In this document: positions 27,444 through 36,037 of the stretch, piece after piece
Position numbering within the stretch: the stretch's first letter is position 1
Layout of the letters: each line of letters opens with the position of its first letter
NCBI GenBank assembly: GCA_900555615.1
Contig: USMB01000001.1
Coordinates: 74,495-138,494, forward strand
DNA length: 64,000 nucleotides
Direction of reading: 5' to 3'
From: an uncultured Clostridium sp.
GTDB lineage: Bacteria; Bacillota; Clostridia; TANB77; CAG-508
The notes under the pieces: model-generated
The model's database searches: none
Told to the model about the DNA's origin: nothing
Seen by the model: the letters and a program-made list of their open reading frames with translations, nothing else
Position numbers and translations under genes: made by a program

Positions 27444-27937
27444 TAAATTTTATGAGTTCATGGGCAGAACAAATTGTACTAGCTGTTATTATAGCTACAA
27501 TAATAGAGCTAATATTGCCTAAAAATAAAAATACGAAATACATAAAAATGGTAATTGGAGTATATGTATTATTTAATATTATTTCTCCAATTATTAAGAA
27601 TAAAGAAAAATTTTCTGTGGAAAAATATAATACAGAAAAATATGAAACTCAGTCACAATATGAAGTTGATCAATCTTCGATGGATATAAGAATAGAAAAA
27701 ATCTATTTAGAAGAACTTGAAAAAAAGACAATACAGAGTTTTGAAAATGATGGATTTTCTGTAGAAAAATGCAATGTTGATGCGGTTTTAGATAGTACTA
27801 AAAAGAATGCAGGAATTCAGTTGATAACAATAAAAATTAAAGGCCCTGCTGAAAATCAAAAAGTAGAAGCTGCAAAGAAAAAATTAGCTGAAGAGTTTGA
27901 AATTTCAGAAGATAAGATTAAAGTGGTAATAAAATAG
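27440..27937 (+). CDS. spoIIIAF: Stage III sporulation protein AF
   Basis: 165 residues: two N-terminal membrane helices (about 9-28 and 35-54) followed by a soluble domain that begins with a charged, Tyr/Glu-rich linker and ends in EEFEISEDKIKVVIK. This matches SpoIIIAF, whose soluble domain has a ring-building-motif-like fold in the intermembrane space. The start ATG lies in the stop region of spoIIIAE. Confidence 0.92.
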   Translation: MINFMSSWAEQIVLAVIIATIIELILPKNKNTKYIKMVIGVYVLFNIISPIIKNKEKFSVEKYNTEKYETQSQYEVDQSSMDIRIEKIYLEELEKKTIQSFENDGFSVEKCNVDAVLDSTKKNAGIQLITIKIKGPAENQKVEAAKKKLAEEFEISEDKIKVVIK

Positions 27938-27945
27938 GAGGAAGT

Positions 27946-28536
27946 ATGTTTAAAGAATTTTTTAAGAAAAATGGTGAAGAAAACGATAAAAAAAAGAACA
28001 TAGAGAATATTATCGTTTTTATAATAATATTAATAATAACAGTATTGATTATAAATGTAATGTGGTCATCAGATGACAATAAAAGTAAAAACAAGTCAGA
28101 AGATACTACAAAGGTACTTGCTCAAACAACTACAGCTAATGAGGAACAGGATAATTTGGAAAATAGACTTGAAAATATTTTAGAAAGTATTAATGGGGTA
28201 GGAAAAGCAAAGGTTCTTATAAAATATTCTGAAAGTAGTTCAGTTGTAGCTGTTTATAATGAAACAAAATCTGAAAGTACTACACAAGAAAATGATGGCA
28301 GTAGCAACAAAGATGTAAAGCAAACAGAAAGCAAAAAAGAGGTTGCATATACAGACGAGAATGGTAAAAACACTCCGATTACAGAAAAGGTTATAATGCC
28401 AGTCATAGAAGGTGCAATAATAACAGCTCAAGGAGCTGGAAATGCCAACATAAAAGCATCAATAGTAAGTGCTGTAGAAGCAGTAACAGGACTTGCTGTA
28501 CATAAAATTCAGGTTTTTGAAATGGGTTCAAAATAA
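27946..28536 (+). CDS. spoIIIAG: Stage III sporulation protein AG
   Basis: 196 residues with one membrane helix (about 22-42), a linker rich in Ser, Thr, Glu and Asn, and a ring-building domain. Landmarks are NRLENILESINGVGKAKVLIKY and the C-terminal KASIVSAVEAVTGLAVHKIQVFEMGSK. In Bacillus, SpoIIIAG forms the large ring of the feeding channel. GGAGG precedes ATG 27946, 8 bp after spoIIIAF. Confidence 0.94.
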   Translation: MFKEFFKKNGEENDKKKNIENIIVFIIILIITVLIINVMWSSDDNKSKNKSEDTTKVLAQTTTANEEQDNLENRLENILESINGVGKAKVLIKYSESSSVVAVYNETKSESTTQENDGSSNKDVKQTESKKEVAYTDENGKNTPITEKVIMPVIEGAIITAQGAGNANIKASIVSAVEAVTGLAVHKIQVFEMGSK

Positions 28537-28561
28537 TTATATATAAAGAGGGGGAATAATT

Positions 28562-29182
28562 ATGAAAATAAAAAAAGGAAGTCTTGCGCTTTATGCTGTA
28601 GCTTTAATGCTTGTTACAGCAGGATATTGGAGTTACATATCAAATGAATCAAAAGTATTAGAGACGGTTAGTTCTGCTAACCAAGGTGTTAATACTACAA
28701 ACTCTACTGAAAATACAGTCACAGATTCAAGAGATGAACATTTAGGAGATGCAACACTTGTAAGCAACAATGAATTAGTTGAAAATCAGGTAGAAAATTC
28801 AAATTCAAGTGAAGAGGCAGCAACTAAAGCGGAAGATGATTATTTTGAGGCTTCTAAATTATCAAGAGATACAATGTATTCACAAACATTGGAAACTTAT
28901 AAAGGAATGTTGAATAATTCGAATGTTTCAGAAGAACAAAAATCTATTGTTACACAGGAAATTACTAAATTAAATAAAGAGAAAAATGCTATAATGATTT
29001 GCGAAAATCTAATGTCGACCAAAGGATTTGACAAGTGCGTAATTTTTGTAAATACAGATAGTATAAGTGTTATTGTAGGAAAAGAAGAGCTAAAAGCAGA
29101 CGAAATTGCACAAATACAGAACATTGTTTCTAGAGAGATTGGTGCTAAAGTTGAAAATATTCATATAATGACAAAAAAATAA
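28562..29182 (+). CDS. spoIIIAH: Stage III sporulation protein AH
   Basis: 206 residues: N-terminal membrane helix (about 6-26), a Thr/Asn/Ser-rich linker, a helical stretch and a C-terminal YscJ-like ring-building domain with CENLMSTKGFDKCVIFVNTDSISVIV and IVSREIGAKVENIHIMTKK. SpoIIIAH is the mother-cell partner that binds forespore SpoIIQ. It is the last gene of the operon; an internal promoter for the next gene begins 11 bp after its stop. Confidence 0.94.
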   Translation: MKIKKGSLALYAVALMLVTAGYWSYISNESKVLETVSSANQGVNTTNSTENTVTDSRDEHLGDATLVSNNELVENQVENSNSSEEAATKAEDDYFEASKLSRDTMYSQTLETYKGMLNNSNVSEEQKSIVTQEITKLNKEKNAIMICENLMSTKGFDKCVIFVNTDSISVIVGKEELKADEIAQIQNIVSREIGAKVENIHIMTKK

Positions 29183-29193
29183 AATTAAAGTTC

Positions 29194-29222
29194 TTGATTT
29201 CTTCTTTTATTTGTGATATAAA
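29194..29222 (+). promoter_or_regulatory. Promoter for the 29266 gene and rubrerythrin
   Basis: TTGATT (29194-29199), 17-bp spacer, TATAAA (29217-29222), placed in the gap after spoIIIAH. It would let the two downstream genes be expressed in vegetative cells. Confidence 0.6.
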
Positions 29223-29265
29223 AATGATGAAAGCTGAAAAGCTATTGCGAAGGGAGAAAATAGAA

Positions 29266-29589
29266 ATGGAAGTAAATGAAGAAAAAAGAAAAAAATTTAT
29301 GGAATATGCTGGAAAGAGAGTAAATAATGTAATGCATGATATACAAATACTAGAGCCAATGTCTAGAAGTAGTGCATATGATTTCACAAAAGAAGATGTA
29401 GAAGAAATGTTTTTTGCAATGCAAGAGGCTCTAAATACAGTAAAGGCGTCTTATGACAAAAAATTTGAAGAAAAATCAAGAACAGAAAGAAAAGTTTTCT
29501 CTTTTGGTACAGTAACACCAACAAGTAATACAAATGATAATGAAGAAAATATAGAAGAAATTTCAGCTGAATCAGTAGAAAATGTATAA
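29266..29589 (+). CDS. Hypothetical protein, 107 aa
   Basis: I do not recognise the family. The product is small, soluble and charged, mostly helical (KKFMEYAGKRVNNVMHDIQIL, DFTKEDVEEMFFAMQEALNTVK), with an acidic C-terminal tail rich in Asn, Glu and Ser. The open frame extends to TTG 29194, but AAGGGAG at 29250-29255 suits ATG 29266. A promoter lies just upstream and rubrerythrin follows 18 bp downstream, so the two are probably co-transcribed. Confidence 0.7.
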   Translation: MEVNEEKRKKFMEYAGKRVNNVMHDIQILEPMSRSSAYDFTKEDVEEMFFAMQEALNTVKASYDKKFEEKSRTERKVFSFGTVTPTSNTNDNEENIEEISAESVENV

Positions 29590-29607
29590 AAATAGGAGGA
29601 AAGTATT

Positions 29608-30147
29608 ATGGAATTAAAAGGTTCAAAAACAGAACAAAATTTGATGACAGCATTTGCTGGAGAATCACAAGCTAGAAACAAATACACATATTTTGCAAGC
29701 AAAGCAAAAAAAGAAGGATATGAACAAATTGCTGCAATTTTTCAAGAAACAGCAGATAATGAAAAAGAACATGCAAAAATGTGGTTTAAATTATTAAATG
29801 GTGGAGATATCGGAACAACAGCTGAGAATTTAAAAGCTGCAGCTGATGGAGAAAATTATGAATGGACAGATATGTATGCGGAATTTGCTAAAACTGCTAA
29901 AGAAGAAGGATTTGCAAGAATTGCATATTTATTCGAAGAAGTAGCTAAAATAGAAAAAGAGCATGAACAAAGATATCTAAAATTATTAGAAAATGTAAAA
30001 GATGGAAAAGTATTTGAAGCTGGAGAAGTTAAGATTTGGAAATGCAGAAATTGTGGACATATTGTTGTTGGAACATCTGCACCAGAAGTTTGCCCAGTAT
30101 GTAATCATCCAAAAGCATATTTCGAAATTAAAGCAGAAAATTATTAA
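29608..30147 (+). CDS. rbr: Rubrerythrin
   Basis: Non-haem di-iron peroxidase that removes hydrogen peroxide in anaerobes, 179 residues. The N-terminal four-helix bundle carries the ligand motifs [39 protein letters not shown] and [13 protein letters not shown]. The C-terminal rubredoxin-like domain has the four Cys of WKCRNCGH and [16 protein letters not shown] precedes ATG 29608. Its presence supports a strict anaerobe. A palindromic element directly behind can act as terminator. Confidence 0.97.
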   Translation: MELKGSKTEQNLMTAFAGESQARNKYTYFASKAKKEGYEQIAAIFQETADNEKEHAKMWFKLLNGGDIGTTAENLKAAADGENYEWTDMYAEFAKTAKEEGFARIAYLFEEVAKIEKEHEQRYLKLLENVKDGKVFEAGEVKIWKCRNCGHIVVGTSAPEVCPVCNHPKAYFEIKAENY

Positions 30148-30160
30148 TATGGAAAATGAG

Positions 30161-30235
30161 TGCGAAAATGCGAAAATGGTGTCGGTCCTTTTTTAACATT
30201 GTTTAAAAAAGGACCGACACCATTTTCACATTTTG
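30161..30235. repeat. Complete palindromic element (copy D), also bidirectional terminator
   Basis: The arms AAAATGGTGTCGGTCC plus T6 and A6 plus GGACCGACACCATTTT pair perfectly over more than 20 bp (30173-30226). Outer TGCGAAAATG and CATTTTCACA extend the symmetry. It lies between two convergent genes (rbr and the germination gene) and offers a T-run in both directions. Confidence 0.85.
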
Positions 30236-30246
30236 AACTTTTTGTG

Positions 30247-31866
30247 TTACCACCACCATTTTCTACTAATTTTAGCTTGAGCCTTTTCTTTTTTGGGAGA
30301 TAAGAAACTTGGGCGATATTCTTGCTTCCAAAAGTGAGGAACAAAATACCCAGTTCCTCTCATATTACCAGAAGGAGTAAGAGGAGCAGTATAAGGAACT
30401 CCAAAAGATTTTATACTGCAAAGCATTGAAACATAAATAAATAATCCGACACCAATGCCCAAAAATCCAGCAGTAGCCCCTAAAGCAATAAACCAAAATC
30501 TAAAAATTCTAATGTGAAAGCCAAAAGAAAAATCTGGCATAGAAAAAGAAGCAATTCCTGTAATAGCTACAATTATTATTAATATAGGACTAACAATTCC
30601 AGCATTAACAGCAGCATCGCCTAATATTAAAGCACCAACAATACCAATAGAAGAGGCAATTAGTGAGGGAACTCTTAAACTTGCTTCTCTAATAAGTTCA
30701 AAGGCTAATTCCAAAAGAATAATTTCTAAGATTATAGGAAAAGGTACATTTTCTCTTGCTGAGAGAATCGAAAACAGGAGTTCTGTTGGCAAAAGTTCTT
30801 GATGAAAGTTGGTTATAGCCATATATAATCCTGGTAATAATAATGTAGTAATTGCTGCTAAGATTCTTATTACTCTTAAAAAATTAGCAAATAAAGGTCT
30901 TAAATTTGTATCTTCAGGAGAGAAAAGGAAATCTTCTATTGTAGCAGGTAAAATAATAGAATAAGGGTTTCCGTTTAATAAAAGAACAATTCTACCTTGA
31001 AACAAATATTTTGCACATTTATCAGGTCTTTCAGTTGATAAAACATGAGGAATACCAAATCCTCCATCATCTTCAATTAATTGTTCTAGTTCACCAGTAG
31101 AAAGCAAAGAATCAACTGCTAAATTATTTAATCTATATTTAATTTCAGAAACTAAATCGCCATTTGCAATATTTTGAAGATAGCAAACACTGCACTTAAT
31201 TTTACTAATTTTTCCTATAGGAATTGTTTCAATAACAAGATTTTCGTTATTTACAATACGCCTTATAAGAGAAGTATTTGTCCTTATATTCTCAACAAAA
31301 CCTTCTTGAGGACCTTTTATAGCAGACTCATTTACAGGAACACTTATATTTCGGTGTTCATATTTTTTTACATCAATATCAAATGCAATTTCGAGAGTAT
31401 CAATAAATAATAAACAATCTCCCATATTAATTCCAGAAAATACATCTGAATAATTTTTTACACTAGTAACGCTATTTTGAGGCAGTAAACAATTATAAAT
31501 GTAATCCGATAGAGCTCCATCAAATGGCTTGTTATATCTAAATTTACCTAGCATTAATGGCTCCAAAATAAAGTCATTAATAGATAAGGAATCAACTAGG
31601 CCATCGATATAAATAATAAAACATTTATGATTTTCATTATAAACAAACATGTTAAATTCTCGTATTATTATATCAGAACAAATCAAAGCATTATATTTAC
31701 TTTTCAAAAAGTCTAAATTTTCTTTTATGTTTGCAAAAACTTTATAATTGTCTGCTGGAGAAGCATCTGTTGACACATTATTAACATTGTTATTTAAAAT
31801 GGAAAAATTATAATCATTGCTAGATGAATATTTAATTAAATTACTAAAAAAATCTTTAAAACTCAT
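30247..31866 (-). CDS. Spore germination protein, GerA family (A subunit)
   Basis: 539 residues from ATG 31866. The N-terminal soluble domain contains the family motif YDGALSDYIYNCLLPQ-like segment (here FDGALSDYIYNCLLPQNSV), VPVNESAIKGPQEGFVENIRTNTSLIRRI and FQGRIVLLLNGNPYSIILPA. The C-terminal half has five or six membrane helices with LLPGLYMAITNFHQELLPTEL, FELIREASLRVPSLIASSIGIVGALILGDAAV and SFSMPDFSFGFHIRIFR. These identify GerKA/GerAA/SpoVAF-like proteins, nutrient receptor subunits of the spore inner membrane. No B or C subunit gene is adjacent, so it is an orphan A subunit. The frame extends to 32007, but that would overlap the divergent gene; no good ribosome binding site is seen. 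Confidence 0.9.
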   Translation of the reverse strand: MSFKDFFSNLIKYSSSNDYNFSILNNNVNNVSTDASPADNYKVFANIKENLDFLKSKYNALICSDIIIREFNMFVYNENHKCFIIYIDGLVDSLSINDFILEPLMLGKFRYNKPFDGALSDYIYNCLLPQNSVTSVKNYSDVFSGINMGDCLLFIDTLEIAFDIDVKKYEHRNISVPVNESAIKGPQEGFVENIRTNTSLIRRIVNNENLVIETIPIGKISKIKCSVCYLQNIANGDLVSEIKYRLNNLAVDSLLSTGELEQLIEDDGGFGIPHVLSTERPDKCAKYLFQGRIVLLLNGNPYSIILPATIEDFLFSPEDTNLRPLFANFLRVIRILAAITTLLLPGLYMAITNFHQELLPTELLFSILSARENVPFPIILEIILLELAFELIREASLRVPSLIASSIGIVGALILGDAAVNAGIVSPILIIIVAITGIASFSMPDFSFGFHIRIFRFWFIALGATAGFLGIGVGLFIYVSMLCSIKSFGVPYTAPLTPSGNMRGTGYFVPHFWKQEYRPSFLSPKKEKAQAKISRKWWW

Positions 31867-31907
31867 ATTAGTAATATTTGCAAAAAATAAAAAAATATTC
31901 AAAAAAC

Positions 31908-31936
31908 TTGAAAAGGAAATGAGAATAATATATAAT
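31908..31936 (+). promoter_or_regulatory. Sigma-A promoter of the transglutaminase gene
   Basis: TTGAAA (31908-31913), 17-bp spacer, TATAAT (31931-31936), 24 bp before ATG 31961. Confidence 0.7.
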
Positions 31937-31960
31937 TTAAATAGTGTTGTGGAGGAATGT

Positions 31961-33073
31961 ATGAAAGATAAAATACTTGGATTTTTATTATTTTTTATTA
32001 TAGTCATGATAATTATTGTTATGGCTGGATTTGGATATGTAATGTATGCAGAAATAACAGGAGAACATCCAATAACAATTAATTTTATTGGTGATGGAGA
32101 TTTATCAATATCAAAAGGGGAAAATATAAATAAAAATACAACAATAATTCAAGCAAGTGAAAGCAATTTTGGTGGAGTAAATGAGAACAACAAGACTAAT
32201 ACTAGCAGAAATCATAATTTATATGACCAACTTGATGAAAATGCAAAAAAACTATATGATAAATTATATGAAAATAGAGAAAATTTAAAAACTGGAACAT
32301 ATAAAATAGAGTATGGAAATACATTTCAAAACTTGTTATCAAGCAGTGATGGAGAAGCTAAATTGAAGAAAGAATATCAATCAGCCATAGAAGTGCTAGT
32401 ATATGAAAATCCAGAGATTTTTTATATTGATGCAACAAGTATGTTTATAAATATAGAAAAAATAACAAAAATAACAGGAACAAAATACAATGTTTATATA
32501 GACAATGGAAATAAAGAAAGCTACTTATCAGAAGGATTTAATTCAAAAGAAGATGTAGATAAATATCAAGCAGAAATAAAAAAAGTGAAAGATAGTATAT
32601 TATCAGTACTAGATGGAAAAAGTGATTATGAAAAAATTAAAATAGTTCATGATTATTTAGTAGACACAATAGAATATGATTCATCTGTTTCATTAGATAA
32701 TATATACAATATCTATGGAGCACTAGTATCTAAAGTATGTGTATGTGAAGGATATGCAAAAGCTTTTCAATATTTGATGGATGAAGCAGGAATTGAAAAT
32801 ACAATTGTAATAGGAAAAGGAACCAACAGCAAAGGAAAAACAGAGAATCATGCATGGAATTATGTGAAACTTGATGGAAAATGGTATGGGATAGATACAA
32901 CGTGGGATGATCCAATACTAATAGGTTCAGGAGTTCTTATTAGCAAATCAAAATATCAGTATTTTTTAAAGGGTTCAAAAACAATGAACCAAAATCATTT
33001 TATTTCAGGAAAATTTACTGATGCTGGGCAGACATTCACATTTCCAGAGTTAAGTGTAGAGGATTATGAGTAA
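31961..33073 (+). CDS. Membrane-anchored transglutaminase-like protein
   Basis: 370 residues. An N-terminal membrane helix (about 5-27) anchors an extracytoplasmic protein with an Asn/Thr/Lys-rich linker and a C-terminal transglutaminase-like cysteine protease fold. The catalytic triad is visible: Cys in VCVCEGYAKAFQYLMDEAG, His in NHAWNYVKLDGKWY and Asp in GIDTTWDDP. Such proteins may process or crosslink wall proteins, but the substrate is unknown. The open frame begins at 31817, but GGAGG before ATG 31961 and the promoter at 31908-31936 fix the start. It is followed 13 bp later by prfB. Confidence 0.88.
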   Translation: MKDKILGFLLFFIIVMIIIVMAGFGYVMYAEITGEHPITINFIGDGDLSISKGENINKNTTIIQASESNFGGVNENNKTNTSRNHNLYDQLDENAKKLYDKLYENRENLKTGTYKIEYGNTFQNLLSSSDGEAKLKKEYQSAIEVLVYENPEIFYIDATSMFINIEKITKITGTKYNVYIDNGNKESYLSEGFNSKEDVDKYQAEIKKVKDSILSVLDGKSDYEKIKIVHDYLVDTIEYDSSVSLDNIYNIYGALVSKVCVCEGYAKAFQYLMDEAGIENTIVIGKGTNSKGKTENHAWNYVKLDGKWYGIDTTWDDPILIGSGVLISKSKYQYFLKGSKTMNQNHFISGKFTDAGQTFTFPELSVEDYE

Positions 33074-33086
33074 GGAGAGTGACGTG

Positions 33087-34185
33087 ATGATAGAATTAGA
33101 AGAAAATTCAAAAAAATTAGAAACATTAGGAACAAAAGTACAAAGTTTAGGTGATTCCCTTTGACATTTCTAAAATAGAAAAAGAATTAAAGGACTTAGA
33201 AGATGAAACTGTAAAAGAAGAATTTTGGCAAAAGCCATCAGCAGATACCTCAAAAGTTTTGGCTAAAATAAAACAACTAAAAGGCAAAGTGGAAAAATTT
33301 AAGAAGATTGAAAATGAAGTTACAAATTTAAAAGACTTAACAGAATTAGCCAACATGGAAGACGATGAAGAAGTAGCTAAAGAGATATTAAAATCAACAA
33401 AGCAACTTGAAGGCGATTTGGAAAATTTACAACTTGAAACATTGCTTTCAGGCAAATATGACAGAAATAATGCTATATTAACTTTACATCCAGGTGCAGG
33501 TGGAACAGAATCACAAGACTGGGCAGAAATGTTATATAGAATGTATACTAGATGGGCAACAAAAAAAGGATATGAAGTAAAAGAATTAGACTATTTAGAA
33601 GGAGAAGAGGCAGGAATTAAAAGTGTAACATTTGAAGTGGTAGGAGAAAATGCATATGGATATTTAAAAGGCGAAATGGGAGTGCATAGATTGGTAAGAA
33701 TATCACCATTTGATGCAGGAGGAAGAAGACATACCTCATTTGCATCATTAGAAGTTTTGCCAGAAATAACAGATGATATCCAAATAGACATTAATCCAGA
33801 TGATTTGCGTGTAGATACATATAGAGCTTCTGGAGCTGGAGGACAGCACATAAATAAAACATCATCAGCAGTTAGAATTACACATATTCCAACAAATATT
33901 GTAGTTGCTTGTCAATCTGAGCGTTCTCAAATTCAAAATAGAGAAACTGCAATGAAAATGTTGAAATCAAAATTATTAAATTTAAAAGAAAAAGAGCAAA
34001 AAGAAACAATAGAAGAATTAAAAGGAAATCAAAAAGATATTGCATGGGGAAGCCAAATTCGTTCATACGTTTTTTGTCCATATACACTCGTAAAAGACCA
34101 CAGAACAAATTACGAAGTAGGAAACGTGGAAAGTGTTATGGATGGCGACTTAGACGGATTTATAGAGGCTTTTTTGAAAGGCTAA
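33087..34185 (+). CDS. prfB: Peptide chain release factor 2, with programmed +1 frameshift
   Basis: Recognises UGA and UAA stop codons and releases the peptide on the ribosome. The gene is in two frames. ATG 33087 (with AAGGAGAG upstream) starts a 25-codon frame ending at UGA 33162-33164. The +1 frame continues from the same place as LDISKIEKELKDL to 34185. The shift site CTT TGA C matches the autoregulatory site of bacterial prfB, with an AGGTGA internal Shine-Dalgarno-like stretch 4 nt upstream. The main part carries the RF2 SPF anticodon motif (RISPFDAGGRRHTSF) and the catalytic GGQ (SGAGGQHINKTSSAVR). Total about 365 residues. A start at 33151 alone would miss the true N-terminus. Confidence 0.95.
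33149..33165 (+). other. prfB: prfB programmed +1 frameshift site
   Basis: AGGTGA (internal SD-like), a 4-nt gap, then CTT TGA C. The ribosome slips from CTT to TTT and continues with GAC. Low RF2 slows termination at UGA and raises slippage, which autoregulates RF2. This is established for the family; the sequence here fits it exactly. Confidence 0.93.
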
Positions 34186-34191
34186 TTTGTT

Positions 34192-34247
34192 AATTTGGGG
34201 TCGGTGTTTTTCTTGACAAGCTGTCAAAAAAACATCGACCCCAAATT
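34192..34247. repeat. Complete palindromic element (copy E)
   Basis: Arms AATTTGGGGTCGGTG and CATCGACCCCAAATT with inner TTGACA/TGTCAA pair over more than 20 bp around the loop AGC. The internal A- and T-runs are typical of this family. It sits between prfB and lysC and may terminate prfB. Confidence 0.85.
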
Positions 34248-34267
34248 GCCACCAAATTGATATATTC

Positions 34268-34323
34268 TTAATATAATATAGGGAGTAGCATTTAATTAAA
34301 TACAACTCTTTATATTATATTAA
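34268..34323 (+). promoter_or_regulatory. Long leader hairpin directly upstream of the lysC ribosome binding site
   Basis: Bases 34268-34286 pair with 34305-34323 as a 19-bp stem (two G-U) with an 18-nt loop. The right arm ends 1 nt before GAAAGGTG, the ribosome binding site of lysC. It resembles no riboswitch class I know; a regulatory or mRNA-stability role is inference. Confidence 0.55.
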
Positions 34324-34337
34324 GAAAGGTGCAAAAG

Positions 34338-35303
34338 ATGGAAACAATAGTAATTAAATTTGGAGGAAGCTCTGTTGCAGACAACAGCAAATTACAATTG
34401 GTTGCAAATAAAGTTATAAAATTATATGATGAAGATAATAATGTAGTTGTTGTAGTTTCTGCACAGGGTAAAAAAACAGACCAGCTAATAAAAGAAGCTG
34501 AAGAATTATCATTAAAACCTGATAAAAGAGAAATGGATACATTGATAAGTGTTGGAGAACAAATTAGTGCTAGTAAATTAGCAATTTTATTAAATTATTT
34601 AGGATATCAAGCGATATCTCTTACAGGTTGGCAGGCAGGAATTCACACAAGTGATGAAAATCAAAATGCTAAAATAGAATATATTGATTGTACGAGAATA
34701 GAACAAGAATTGGATGAAGGAAAAATTGTTATAATTACAGGATTTCAAGGGATAAATGATAATAATGATATTACTACATTAGGAAGAGGAGGTTCTGATA
34801 CAACAGCTGTTGCATTGGCTGCAAGTCTAAAAGCTAAACAATGCTACATATATTCTGATGTTGATGGAATATATTCAGCAGATCCTAATAAAGTTGAAGG
34901 CACTAGAAAATTAACTGATATTTCTTATGAAGAAATGCATGCATTATCAAGTGAAGGTGCAAAAGTTTTACATGATAGATGTGTTGAGATTGGTGAAAAA
35001 TATAATGTGCCAATAGTTACTGGTTCTACATTTAATAATAATCCAGGAACAGTGATATCTCATAAGTTGGAGGCTTCTGGAATAAAAAGCATTGTAAAAA
35101 AAGATGTTTCTAGAGTATCTGTTATTGGTTTTGGAATTAGTTCTAGAGATGAAATTATTAATAAGATTTTAGATATTGCAAATAAAAATAGTTTGGAGAT
35201 TTTTAATATTGATATTAGTAGAACGAAAATTTCAATAGTTTTTAAAGAGATGGTTAAAGATGAAATTTTACAAGAATTACATGAGGTTCTTGTAAGAACT
35301 TGA
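34338..35303 (+). CDS. lysC: Aspartate kinase, short form
   Basis: Phosphorylates L-aspartate, the first step to Lys, Met, Thr and diaminopimelate (needed for wall and dipicolinate). The start METIVIKFGGSSVADN, the VVVSAQGKKTDQL segment, GFQGINDNNDITTLGRGGSDTTAVALA and YSDVDGIYSADPNKV show the kinase domain. The enzyme has 321 residues against about 400 in usual aspartokinases. After the kinase domain only one recognisable ACT-like unit remains (SRVSVIGFGISSRDEIINKIL to the end), so one ACT domain appears to be missing, which may change feedback control. GTG 34329 is possible but GAAAGGTG fits ATG 34338. Confidence 0.9.
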   Translation: METIVIKFGGSSVADNSKLQLVANKVIKLYDEDNNVVVVVSAQGKKTDQLIKEAEELSLKPDKREMDTLISVGEQISASKLAILLNYLGYQAISLTGWQAGIHTSDENQNAKIEYIDCTRIEQELDEGKIVIITGFQGINDNNDITTLGRGGSDTTAVALAASLKAKQCYIYSDVDGIYSADPNKVEGTRKLTDISYEEMHALSSEGAKVLHDRCVEIGEKYNVPIVTGSTFNNNPGTVISHKLEASGIKSIVKKDVSRVSVIGFGISSRDEIINKILDIANKNSLEIFNIDISRTKISIVFKEMVKDEILQELHEVLVRT

Positions 35304-35407
35304 TATTTGTATTGTAACGTGATATAATACTTCTGCTTATAATTTGTAATTCGCTTTAGAATTAAAGTGAATAAAATATTCAAATACGAAAAACAGGAGG
35401 TCATATT

Positions 35408-35881
35408 ATGATTTCGATTGAAGATGTCCGGAAAGCTAAAATAACCGATTTGTATTTTGCACAAATCAAGAAAAGATTAACATGGGAAGAAGCAGAGAAT
35501 GTAAAAGTGTATTCTGATGAATATCCTAATGCCAAAACTCCAGGGGATTTATTGCGAATTGCAGTTAGAAATGTATTGAGTAGTCAAAGAGTAGAAGTTA
35601 CTGAGCAAAAAATTAGAGAATGTGAAGAAGATGTTAAAAAAGCAATTCTTTCTGGGCTTGAGGAAACTCAGCACACGATATTACTGAAAAAGGGCGATGA
35701 ATATTTTGACCTTGCAACAATGCAAATGCTGGAGGAAGAATATGAAGTCGTTGAACTTACTCCTTTTTGTATGCATGGTTCTGAAAGTGATTATAGTTTT
35801 GAGAATACAGAAAAAGGTCTTATCTTTAATCTGGAAGAAGGAGTCTTCGAAAAATATTTGAATGAGCACAGCAAAAAATAA
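35408..35881 (+). CDS. Hypothetical protein, 157 aa
   Basis: No family recognised. A soluble, acidic protein without signal or membrane segments. The first half (ITDLYFAQIKKRLTWEEAENVKVY) and a Glu-rich middle suggest helices; a later stretch reads FCMHGSESDYSFENTEKG. GGAGGT precedes ATG 35408. It uses the codon CGG at 35429-35431, the only in-frame CGG I saw in chromosomal genes before 43 kb. It is monocistronic, with a terminator 12 bp after the stop. Confidence 0.75.
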   Translation: MISIEDVRKAKITDLYFAQIKKRLTWEEAENVKVYSDEYPNAKTPGDLLRIAVRNVLSSQRVEVTEQKIRECEEDVKKAILSGLEETQHTILLKKGDEYFDLATMQMLEEEYEVVELTPFCMHGSESDYSFENTEKGLIFNLEEGVFEKYLNEHSKK

Positions 35882-35892
35882 CTGAGCTGTGA

Positions 35893-35929
35893 AAAAGCCT
35901 TTATCTTTAAAGAGATGAAGGTTTTTTTA
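35893..35929 (+). terminator. Terminator of the 35408-35881 gene
   Basis: CCTTTATCT and AGATGAAGG form a 9-bp stem (one G-U) followed by T7. Confidence 0.85.
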
Positions 35930-35966
35930 TAAGTATTATAAATATTGAAATTAATCAGAATACCTA

Positions 35967-35995
35967 TTGAAAAAATAAATTTATTAATATATAAT
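35967..35995 (+). promoter_or_regulatory. Sigma-A promoter of malQ-pfkA
   Basis: TTGAAA (35967-35972), 17-bp spacer, TATAAT (35990-35995), 42 bp before ATG 36038. Confidence 0.75.
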
Positions 35996-36037
35996 TGACA
36001 TGGACAAAAGTAAAAACGAAGAAAGGAACATAGGAAA

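Noticed and set aside
31867..32007. 47-residue N-terminal extension of the germination protein
   Set aside because: It would overlap the start, ribosome site and promoter of the divergent transglutaminase gene, and the family N-terminus does not need it.
35304..35407. Possible riboswitch or tRNA between lysC and the 35408 gene
   Set aside because: The gap has short AT-rich dyads only; no cloverleaf or known aptamer core is visible.
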